Below the pieces are notes generated by a model. That model was not told the DNA's origin and ran no database searches. It saw nothing but the letters and a program-made list of their open reading frames with translations. The translations under genes and the position numbers were made by a program. From positions 1 through 25,684 of the forward strand of contig CASDQU010000057.1 in the NCBI GenBank assembly GCA_949282835.1: a stretch of DNA of 25,684 bases. The letters are read 5' to 3'. The stretch is from an uncultured Bacillota bacterium (lineage in GTDB: Bacteria > Bacillota > Clostridia > Christensenellales > UBA1242). This document shows positions 6,995 through 14,790 of the stretch, piece after piece; within the stretch, counting starts at the first letter, position 1; every line of letters starts with the position of its first letter.

Positions 6995-8089
6995 TTACAC
7001 ATTAAATCTAAATAAAATCACATCGCCATCTTGTACCACATAATCTTTACCTTCCATGCGGACCTTTCCTTTTTCCTTTGCTTTAAGGAAAGACCCGGCC
7101 TCAACAAGGTCATCATATGAAACAATTTCTGCTTTTATAAAACCTTTTTCAAAGTCGGTATGAATTTTGCCGGCAGCTGCAGGCGCTTTTGTTCCTTTTT
7201 TGATAGTCCAAGCGCGAACTTCTTTTTCGCCAGCAGTTAAGAATGACATAAGCCCTAAAATATCATAACTTGCCGAGACAAGTTTTTCAAGCCCGCTTTC
7301 TTTTATGCCAAGCTCTTCTTTAAAGAGGATTTGTTCATCTTTATCAAGTCCTGCAAGTTCTTCTTCAATTTTAGCACATAACACAATAGTTTTAGCATTC
7401 TCTTTTTCTGCATAATCTTTAACCATTTGAACAAATTTGTTATCACTATTACCAATGTCATTTTCGCTAATATTAGCCACATAAATGACAGGTTTAGCGG
7501 TGAGGAGCTGAAGATTTTTTAAAATTTTCACCTCTTCCTCTTCAAGTGGAGAAAGACTGCGAGCGGGGAGATTGTTCTCAAGAGCCTCTTTGATTTTAGC
7601 GAGAAGGTTTACAGTAGTAATAAGAGATTTGTCGCCAGTTTTGACCAATTTGGCATTTTTTTCATATAATTTATCTACTTGTTCAAGATCGCTCAGCGCA
7701 AGTTCTAAATTGATAACCTCAATATCTCTAATAGGATCTATACTGCCATTTACATGAATGATTTTTTCATTTTCAAAGCAGCGCACAACATGTACGATGG
7801 CATCAACCTCTCTAATATGACTTAAAAATTTATTCCCAAGCCCTTCTCCTTTGCTAGCACCTGCGACAAGCCCAGCAATATCAACAAATTCGATGGAAGC
7901 AGGGGTAATTTTTTGAGTATGATAAAGATTGCCAAGTATATTAAGTCGCTCATCTGGAACATCAACAATACCTATATTTGGCTCAATGGTGCAAAAAGGG
8001 TAATTTGCACTTTCTGCACCAGCATTTGTAATTGCGTTAAATAATGTACTTTTTCCTACATTAGGAAGTCCAACGACACCAATTTTCAT
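6995..8089 (-). CDS. ychF: redox-regulated ATPase/GTPase YchF (OLA1 family)
   Basis: This is a 364-residue TRAFAC-class P-loop protein, the normal YchF length. It shows Walker A GLPNVGKST (residues 7-15), the G3 DIAGLV (70-75) followed by GASKGEGLGNKFL, and YVANISENDIG in place of a normal NKxD; this is why family members prefer ATP. A coiled-coil insert follows the G domain. A C-terminal TGS domain begins around TAGEKEVRAWTIKKGTKA and ends DVILFRFNV. YchF binds ribosomes and takes part in stress responses. The start ATG has AAAGGA nine bases upstream. It lies 59 bases after the stop of the 2176-residue gene with only a hairpin and no clear promoter between them, so the two may be co-transcribed. 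No convincing terminator follows its stop in the AT-rich stretch 6822-6994. Confidence 0.95.
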   Translation of the reverse strand: MKIGVVGLPNVGKSTLFNAITNAGAESANYPFCTIEPNIGIVDVPDERLNILGNLYHTQKITPASIEFVDIAGLVAGASKGEGLGNKFLSHIREVDAIVHVVRCFENEKIIHVNGSIDPIRDIEVINLELALSDLEQVDKLYEKNAKLVKTGDKSLITTVNLLAKIKEALENNLPARSLSPLEEEEVKILKNLQLLTAKPVIYVANISENDIGNSDNKFVQMVKDYAEKENAKTIVLCAKIEEELAGLDKDEQILFKEELGIKESGLEKLVSASYDILGLMSFLTAGEKEVRAWTIKKGTKAPAAAGKIHTDFEKGFIKAEIVSYDDLVEAGSFLKAKEKGKVRMEGKDYVVQDGDVILFRFNV

Positions 8090-8113
8090 AAATATTTTCC
8101 TTTTAATAATAGA

Positions 8114-8131
8114 GCGCGCTTAAGAGCGCGC
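8114..8131 (-). promoter_or_regulatory. GC-rich intergenic hairpin before ychF
   Basis: GCGCGCT (8114-8120) and AGCGCGC (8125-8131) form a seven-pair stem with a four-base loop. It lies between the giant gene's stop and the ychF ribosome binding site at 8098-8103. No U-tract follows on the - strand, so it is not a standard terminator. It may act as a pause, a processing site or protection for the 3' end of the giant message. Confidence 0.45.
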
Positions 8132-8148
8132 CCTTAAAATATTGATAA

Positions 8149-11100
8149 TTAAGCCTCTGTTTCTGCAGCTTTATCACTGCTCTCTTCTTTAGGAGCTTCA
8201 GCCTCACTTTCTGTAGTCTCTCTATTAGTTTCATTTTCTTGTCTAGCTTGAGCCCTTGCATTTTCAATTTCGGCTTGAGCAGCTTCTCTTGCACGTTGTT
8301 CTGCAGCCTCTTTATCGGCTTTTCTTTGGAATAATTTAGCAAGCAGAGGAAGATCTTTGACAATAGTCTTTTTGTTTTGTTTATCAATTTTAGATTTAGC
8401 TTTTTTATCTTTTTCTTCTCTTGCTTTTTCTTCTTTTTCTTTAGCTTTTTTCTTTAATTCCTCTTCTTCTTTTGCCATTTGTTGAGCGAATTTATTATTT
8501 AAAGATAGTAGTTTTTTAACTAGTTTATCTTTATTTTTAATTTTGCCAAGTTTTCTAATTTTTTCCAAATCAATTCCCGCGTTCTTGAAGACTGCAATAT
8601 CAATATCGTCAACGCCTTCAAAACCAATAACACGATTGAGTTCAAAGAATTCTCGGTCACCTTCAACAAAAGCATTTAAAATCTTGTCAATTTCACTATT
8701 TTGAGGATTGTTTTGAATAAATTCACAAATTTCACCAAAACAATATCTAAATCTGCCTGCTCTTGCACGATATTTTGTGTAATCATCTTTAGCCAAAACA
8801 GCTTCGCGATCTTCTTTAGTGACAGCTCGAGAGGCAACCACTTCTCTAGAAATTTCTATGCTTTGCCGTGTCGAAGCTCTATTAAATTGCTTTTCATGAA
8901 TAGTTGCAATTTGTGAAAGCTTATCCAGATCTTCTTTTGAGAAGTCGGCTTTAGATATAAGAGCCAAAGTTTCATCAAGATCAATGCCAGCTTTTTTGAG
9001 TAAATCTTTATCAATCTTACTTAGCGTGGTTATAGCTGTTTGATTAAGAGAAGGGTCAATTTCATGAGATGTTAGCTTTACTATAGCGCCAATATATGAA
9101 CTATAAGCTTGCTTTATGTCAAATTGTTTTTTATATAGCTTATATAACTTTTTAGTACTATCATCAAATTGGCTAATTTTGATTTGGTCTCTTTTAATCT
9201 TGTATCTCTTCATTTCGTCATCTGAAATTCCAGCCTCTTTAAGAAGAGTATCTACTCCACTTTGGAAACTGTCAGCTTGCGCAAGAGTTTGTGCGATTAC
9301 ATCTTTATCTATACCCATATCGGTAAACAGTTTGACATAGTTGCTATATGTTGCAACAGTTTCATCATCAATTCCTTTTACCTGTCTCTTTATTTCTTTA
9401 TCGACAAAATCTTTGCCCATGTCAGAATGATAAGCAGTAGCAGTAAGCTCAGTTTGATTTTTGATTAAATCTTTATTTTCTGCAATAAATTTTTCAAAAG
9501 CCTTTACTTTATCTTTATCAGACATTCCAGCAGGGAAGTATCTATTTACGATATCAGAGAATTTTTCGCCAGTTTTAAGCTCACTACTACCAACATATTG
9601 TTCAAGTCCTTCTTTGATAATGCTTGCCGCGCTTCTATGAGGAGAAGCTTTAGCAGTTGCGTTAAAGAAGTTTTTAAGCGCTTTATTTTGTTCTTCGCTG
9701 AAAGCTTCAAGCACATCAGTCGTATGAATATGAGCATTAATAGTTCTATTTAGCGTATTTGCAGCATCTTTTGTAGCAGGGAGTTTTTCGCTGCCCATAG
9801 CAAGCTGATAAGTTGAGTGATAGAGCGCATCTTGGTAATCACCACGCAAAACACTTAAAGCTAAATCAGTCGCCATTTTATAGGTATTTTGAATTTTCGG
9901 TAAATTTTCTACTTCAGCCCTTATCTGTTCAGGAGTTTTCCCATTTGGCGTAACTGTTTCTCGGAATGATTTTTCATATTGGTAATTTGAATTTAAGAAT
10001 GTTGACACTATAAGTTTTTGAGTTTCAACTGGGAAGGTTTTGAGCTCAGGGTAGCGCAAAACGAACATTTTAAGAGATGTTTTTTCTTCTCTGTCTAATC
10101 CATTTGGGTTGAAAGTTTTATATTTAAATATAGTTTTGCCATTTTTATTGGTAATAATTTCTACATTTGATTTTGGCATGCTCCTATTTATATGGTTGAA
10201 AGTTTCATTTATTTTGCCAATGTAAACATCTTGATAACCTTTGCAGGCGCTTGCATACAATGTAGCATTTTGAGCTTTATCAAACAACTCTACATAATCT
10301 TTAGAAGTCTCTTTAGATGGGAAACGCTTGATAGTTCTTTCACCATCTGAAAGGGTAACAGATAGCGCTTGTGTCTTGCCATCTTTGTCTTTTGGCAATT
10401 TTATGATAGTAGCAAGCTCTGTGAGACTAAGTTTAGAAAGTCTTTTTACCTCATCTGTATATTCATCTCCAACTAGGACATGTTTTTCCAAGAAATTTAA
10501 AATATCTTGTTTAGCAAGCCTTGAAGCAATTTCTTCTGTTGAATGGTTTTTAGAATATACCAAAAGAGAAGAGTTAGGAGCTATACCATTAAGTCCAATG
10601 TCATTTTTCTTATCTTCAATGTAAGCTGCTGCTACATCTTTAGCATAGTATTCTTCAAAAAGTTGATTTTTGAGTTCTTGATAGGTAATTAAATCTTTAT
10701 TATATTCAGTTTCTTTATTTTCAATAGTATTGTCAACAAATTTTTTTGTCGCCATAAAAATTTCAAGTTCATGCGCACTAATAGTAGCAGAAGGAAGAAT
10801 TGTTCTATTATTTTGCCTGAAAACAAATTGCTTAGCAAATTTTTCTTCAGATTTGTTATAAGCTCTTTCTGTGTAACTTTTCAAGAATTGAACGGTAGCT
10901 GTTTCACATTGTGAGAAGAAAGCAAAATTCTCATCTTTTGAAGAAGCAATAATTTCCTCTTGATATTTAACAAGATGGCTAAGATCTTTAGTCTTGTCAT
11001 ATTGGTCTTTAGCAATAAGAGCAAGGTCGTCAAATTTTTCTTGAGTTGCTTGTGCTATACTAGCAAAGCGTTGAGCAGCCTCTGCTCTTTCTTGTGCAGG

Positions 11101-14100
11101 CAAGCTGTCAATAAGTGCCTCTACTTTTTCATGAGTTACATTGCCATTTATTGAATAACTTTGAAGAATAGATTGCCCATATCTATCGATGAAATGCAGT
11201 CTTTCATCTGGAGAAAGTTCGGCATGAGAAATCAAATATTTAATTCGTTTTTCATTGCTCTTTTGAATTTCATCTTTTTGAGATTGATACAGCTCATTTT
11301 CTGTTGCTTGAGCGGTGTTAGCCTCATTTAAAGAGGAGATAAATTGTGCTAGCTCTTTGTCATTCTCAGGAGTGAACATATGCTCAATGTCACGAGTTTG
11401 ACTTGATGAAAGAGAGGTAAAATATGTTTTAGAGAAATCGCTAATAAGTTGACTTTTAACCTCTGCATTAGTTTCTGTTCTAATTCTTTGAAGATCACCA
11501 GTTATTTTTTGCTTTAGTTGTAAGGAGTCAAGACTAGTTAAGCTTTGTGTGCCATAATTTTCAGGTTGACCTTCTCTTCTTACAAAGCATGCGCCATTTG
11601 TATTATATATATCCGCAAATGTACGAGCTACAGAGTTTCCGCCATGTTCTGGGTCTGCTGACATCATATTATTAAGAACAGCAATTTTTTCTTCTGATTG
11701 TGCGTGATAATTTTCAAGAATATGTTCATTTTCAATGAAATTCTCTTTAAATTCGGCATTATCTGCCTCTTCTTGTTCATATTCTTGTACTCTGTTCATG
11801 GCTCTAGTATAAGGAGTGAAAGCTATTTTATCGGCAAAAGTATTTAACAGTCCTCCTCCAATAACAAGTCCTAAAGCTATAAAAGCCGCAATTACATTAA
11901 TACCTGGGATCATACAGCAAATACCAAGCCAAATACCAACACCCATCATAGTATTTCCTACCGCTTCTGCGGTATCTTTAAATTCTCGTCTTTCACCTGG
12001 TATGCGTGGGCCTCTCTCTAGGCGAGTTCTTCTACGCCTATTATCTGGCTGGCGCTCTTCTTGTGGATTTCCTGTTGGTGGAGGGGGTGGGTTATTTCCA
12101 CCTTCATTATTTTCTCCCTCTCTTTCTCCATCTCCAGGTTGTGGAGGTGGATCGCCTAAAACTCTAGTGCCTCCGCCGTCGCCAGGACCACCGCCAGAGC
12201 CTCCTCCGCCGTCGCCAGAGCCACCGTCGCCAGAGCCTCCACCGCCAGAGCCTCTAACAAGGCCAAGAAGTTCGCCCATTTGCGCGCTAATTTGTTCGAG
12301 TAGTTGTGTTTGTCTGATTGGTGCATTTGCTTTCATAAGATTTTTCACCGCTTGAAACATTTCATCTACTATTTTATTCAAATTTTCCAATTCAGCTTTG
12401 ATTTCTTCAAGATTTACAGGCTTTGGATCAGATGTTTTCAAGATATTGTTAATAGCGACAATCTGAGCTGAAATATTTTTGATTGCAATATTTATATTAT
12501 TAACATTTTCAGGTTTTTTATCAAGGTCTTCTAAATTAATATTTATATTATTGATCTCAGTGCTAATTGTTTCCAAAGTCTCTTGAATGAATTTATTATC
12601 ACTACTCAAAGATTCAAGCAATTTATTAATTCCTTCAAATTGTTTACCTAAACGGTCGGTACAGTCATTTAAAGTTTCAATTATTTTAGACTCATCAAGA
12701 TTTAGCTTTTCAATTTGTTCTGAGATGCCCAAAACAGCTTTTTCCAGAGCATCCAAACCTTTTATTTCTATTCCATCTTTTAAAAATTTATTCAATGCTT
12801 CATTTAGAGTTTTAAAATCTTGTAGTATTTTTTGCATGTCTTCTTGGGTAGGGGATTTAGCAAGTAGTTCCTTAATGCCTTCAACCAATTTAAAAAGAGG
12901 TTCTAGATCTGGATTTTGAGTTGGAGTTTTGTTTAATTTATCTATTTTTTCATCAATATCTTTAATGCTTTTATTAATTTGTTCTAATTGGTCTGACATT
13001 TGTGTGCGCATTAAGTTAATAACAGTAACAATATCGGTGAAATCAGTTTCTTTGCCTTTTGAAACATTTTTGATATCTTGTAGAGCTTTTTCCATTCGCT
13101 CCATTTTTTCATTGATATCCTTTTTCATGTTTTCAAGCTCTGTTTTAGTGCTCTTTAATGTTTCGGCGCTTTCTTTAGTTGTTGTGTCAATATTGCTAAC
13201 CTTCTTTGATAAAGTCACCAATTCAGCATTAGTACCATCCATCTGACTACTGATATCTTTAAGTGTTTGAGTGGATTGTTTCATTTGTTCAATTATGGTA
13301 TTGTTTTGATCTGTCGCTGTAGCCAGCCGCCCATCAATAGATGTGAGCCGATTTATAATTTCTTCGTTTACGCCAGAGACAATGTTATAGGTATTATAGA
13401 TATTAGTAACATTAGTAATATGAGTTGGTTTTAATTGAATATTTGAAATTGTTGTATTATTATATTGATTGACTTGTTTAGTAGATAAATTAAGTATAGT
13501 AATTTTTTCATATGGAGTATCGTCATCATCTCTTTCACCTAAGTTTTCATTTATTGAAAGTTGTCTTACAGAAGGTTTCTTATAATTGAAAGAATGATTA
13601 GAATATTCCCTTATATCTTCTTGGAAAGAAAGAGGGGTATACTCATCTTTTTCATCATACATAGCTTTTATATCACTATTTTTTAACTCTTGCCCTTTAA
13701 CTTCTGGCGAATTTTGTTCAATTCTTGGGTCGTTATAAGTCATAGATGTATTTTCGAGCATAAGCTTGATAGCGGCATTAAAGCTGTCCTTATTTTCTTG
13801 AGTATCGCCATCTTCTATTAAAGGTATTTTATAATATGGTTTTGTGCTGCCACTGGTAGCAATGACAAGGCCTTGCTTGCCATCTTGGTCATGCTGATAA
13901 AAGTAGCCAGAGACTTTTTTGAAAGCGCCGCCTGTAAATATTAAGTTATCACCTTTATCTTTTCTATGGACCATAACCATATTTGAATTGATATTTTCTG
14001 AAGCATCAAATTTGGCGCGAACAAGAACATAGTCACCAAAAGTTATGCTAGAATTTTCTTTCATTTCTGAAAAATACATATACATTATTGGAGGCGGAAT

Positions 14101-14679
14101 TGCCGAATCGGAATTTGTAGCAAGAATTTTATGTTTGGTATAAAGAGGGTCTCCAGAGAGCATATCTTCGACAACTTTGCGCTGCATAGTAAAATCAATT
14201 TTTGACTTTTCAGGGTCTAAATTTAAAATGGCACAGTTATCATCGCCTTTTTCATCTTTATATTGAAGTTTGATAGAACTTGCATTTATAGTAAAGGTGC
14301 AAGGTTGTTGGTCTTTTGCGGTGATAGAAACTACAATTTCAGTACCTCTTTGTTTGAGCGAAATGGAAGCTGGAGGAGTGACAATATCCAAACTTGCCTT
14401 TGATAAAATATCTAAAGCAGTTTTATCAAAATCTTTAGGTAGGTCGGTTAATTTGTCTTGCAGGTTTAATTTTAAAGAATGAGAGCCATCTTTATTTTGA
14501 ACCACTTTTGCAAGAGAGCCTATTTTGCTGTCTTTAGGTGAAGTTTCAACAAAATCAAAAAGTACTAACGGGTCACTTTTTGGGCTGTCGACCATAGTAA
14601 CATTTTGTTCTATTTTTATGCTTTCTTCACTGTTTTTAACAACTGTTACATTATTTTTTATTTTAATATTCTTTGCCAT
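8149..14679 (-). CDS. giant (2176-residue) membrane-tethered coiled-coil protein, unknown function
   Basis: I do not recognise this protein. It has no signal peptide. In order: a beta-rich N-terminal region (1-330); an Asn/Thr-rich stretch (395-440); a long coiled coil (about 440-805); a Gly/Ser/Asp linker (809-838); a Pro-rich, charged disordered part (843-880) ending in the basic RRRRTRLERG (881-890); one hydrophobic block of about 38 residues (911-948) with a Pro-Gly in its middle, likely a membrane hairpin; then more than 1100 mostly helical residues (955-2065) with a degenerate AGID-type repeat; a Lys/Glu-rich coil (2068-2105) and an Ala/Glu tail. The basic patch just before the hydrophobic block suggests both long arms are cytoplasmic (inference). 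ATGAGG lies before the ATG, under a perfect promoter. Candidates are a scaffold or cytoskeletal-like protein; a phage tape-measure protein is less likely, since no phage genes are nearby. Confidence 0.85.
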   Translation of the reverse strand: MAKNIKIKNNVTVVKNSEESIKIEQNVTMVDSPKSDPLVLFDFVETSPKDSKIGSLAKVVQNKDGSHSLKLNLQDKLTDLPKDFDKTALDILSKASLDIVTPPASISLKQRGTEIVVSITAKDQQPCTFTINASSIKLQYKDEKGDDNCAILNLDPEKSKIDFTMQRKVVEDMLSGDPLYTKHKILATNSDSAIPPPIMYMYFSEMKENSSITFGDYVLVRAKFDASENINSNMVMVHRKDKGDNLIFTGGAFKKVSGYFYQHDQDGKQGLVIATSGSTKPYYKIPLIEDGDTQENKDSFNAAIKLMLENTSMTYNDPRIEQNSPEVKGQELKNSDIKAMYDEKDEYTPLSFQEDIREYSNHSFNYKKPSVRQLSINENLGERDDDDTPYEKITILNLSTKQVNQYNNTTISNIQLKPTHITNVTNIYNTYNIVSGVNEEIINRLTSIDGRLATATDQNNTIIEQMKQSTQTLKDISSQMDGTNAELVTLSKKVSNIDTTTKESAETLKSTKTELENMKKDINEKMERMEKALQDIKNVSKGKETDFTDIVTVINLMRTQMSDQLEQINKSIKDIDEKIDKLNKTPTQNPDLEPLFKLVEGIKELLAKSPTQEDMQKILQDFKTLNEALNKFLKDGIEIKGLDALEKAVLGISEQIEKLNLDESKIIETLNDCTDRLGKQFEGINKLLESLSSDNKFIQETLETISTEINNININLEDLDKKPENVNNINIAIKNISAQIVAINNILKTSDPKPVNLEEIKAELENLNKIVDEMFQAVKNLMKANAPIRQTQLLEQISAQMGELLGLVRGSGGGGSGDGGSGDGGGGSGGGPGDGGGTRVLGDPPPQPGDGEREGENNEGGNNPPPPPTGNPQEERQPDNRRRRTRLERGPRIPGERREFKDTAEAVGNTMMGVGIWLGICCMIPGINVIAAFIALGLVIGGGLLNTFADKIAFTPYTRAMNRVQEYEQEEADNAEFKENFIENEHILENYHAQSEEKIAVLNNMMSADPEHGGNSVARTFADIYNTNGACFVRREGQPENYGTQSLTSLDSLQLKQKITGDLQRIRTETNAEVKSQLISDFSKTYFTSLSSSQTRDIEHMFTPENDKELAQFISSLNEANTAQATENELYQSQKDEIQKSNEKRIKYLISHAELSPDERLHFIDRYGQSILQSYSINGNVTHEKVEALIDSLPAQERAEAAQRFASIAQATQEKFDDLALIAKDQYDKTKDLSHLVKYQEEIIASSKDENFAFFSQCETATVQFLKSYTERAYNKSEEKFAKQFVFRQNNRTILPSATISAHELEIFMATKKFVDNTIENKETEYNKDLITYQELKNQLFEEYYAKDVAAAYIEDKKNDIGLNGIAPNSSLLVYSKNHSTEEIASRLAKQDILNFLEKHVLVGDEYTDEVKRLSKLSLTELATIIKLPKDKDGKTQALSVTLSDGERTIKRFPSKETSKDYVELFDKAQNATLYASACKGYQDVYIGKINETFNHINRSMPKSNVEIITNKNGKTIFKYKTFNPNGLDREEKTSLKMFVLRYPELKTFPVETQKLIVSTFLNSNYQYEKSFRETVTPNGKTPEQIRAEVENLPKIQNTYKMATDLALSVLRGDYQDALYHSTYQLAMGSEKLPATKDAANTLNRTINAHIHTTDVLEAFSEEQNKALKNFFNATAKASPHRSAASIIKEGLEQYVGSSELKTGEKFSDIVNRYFPAGMSDKDKVKAFEKFIAENKDLIKNQTELTATAYHSDMGKDFVDKEIKRQVKGIDDETVATYSNYVKLFTDMGIDKDVIAQTLAQADSFQSGVDTLLKEAGISDDEMKRYKIKRDQIKISQFDDSTKKLYKLYKKQFDIKQAYSSYIGAIVKLTSHEIDPSLNQTAITTLSKIDKDLLKKAGIDLDETLALISKADFSKEDLDKLSQIATIHEKQFNRASTRQSIEISREVVASRAVTKEDREAVLAKDDYTKYRARAGRFRYCFGEICEFIQNNPQNSEIDKILNAFVEGDREFFELNRVIGFEGVDDIDIAVFKNAGIDLEKIRKLGKIKNKDKLVKKLLSLNNKFAQQMAKEEEELKKKAKEKEEKAREEKDKKAKSKIDKQNKKTIVKDLPLLAKLFQRKADKEAAEQRAREAAQAEIENARAQARQENETNRETTESEAEAPKEESSDKAAETEA
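12166..12255 (-). repeat. Gly/Ser/Asp-coding tandem repeat inside the giant gene
   Basis: Residues 809-838 of the giant protein (GSGGGGSGDGG and on) are encoded by short GC-rich units, seen on the + strand as recurring CCGCCAGAGCC and CCGTCGCCAGAGCC. It is a GC island in AT-rich DNA and probably expands and contracts by slippage. At protein level it is a flexible linker between the coiled coil and the membrane part. Confidence 0.75.
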
Positions 14680-14710
14680 ATATACCTCATATTAAATTAT
14701 AACTAATATA

Positions 14711-14739
14711 ATTATAAATAAATATATAGATATTGTCAA
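14711..14739 (-). promoter_or_regulatory. perfect sigma-A promoter for the 2176-residue gene
   Basis: On the - strand: TTGACA (14739-14734), a 17-base spacer and TATAAT (14716-14711), about 32 bases before the start codon. Both hexamers match the consensus fully, so strong constitutive transcription is expected. Confidence 0.85.
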
Positions 14740-14762
14740 GCAAGTGAGGGGAGTGTAAATAA

Positions 14763-14790
14763 AAAAATGGGACTACTAAATCCCATTTTT
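14763..14790 (-). terminator. terminator of the 750-residue gene
   Basis: AAAAATGGGA (14763-14772) pairs with TCCCATTTTT (14781-14790), and T's follow on the - strand. The stem overlaps the stop codon. It separates the 750-residue gene from the 2176-residue gene, so they are separate transcripts. Confidence 0.8.

Noticed and set aside
8103..8387. - strand frame rich in Lys/Leu at the end of the giant gene
   Set aside because: Frame-shifted shadow of the Lys/Glu-rich and Ala-rich tail of the giant protein.
12160..12260. Possible CRISPR-like array from the regular GC-rich repeats
   Set aside because: Units are short, in frame and encode Gly/Ser/Asp; no spacers and no cas genes.
11816..12355. 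Open + strand frame rich in Pro/Ser opposite the Gly linker of the giant gene
   Set aside because: It is the antisense reading of the GC-rich repeat; no ribosome binding site and no promoter.
8149..14679. Giant gene as a phage tape-measure protein
   Set aside because: Coiled coil and a hydrophobic block would fit, but no capsid, tail, portal or lysis genes lie nearby, and the flanks are core genes.
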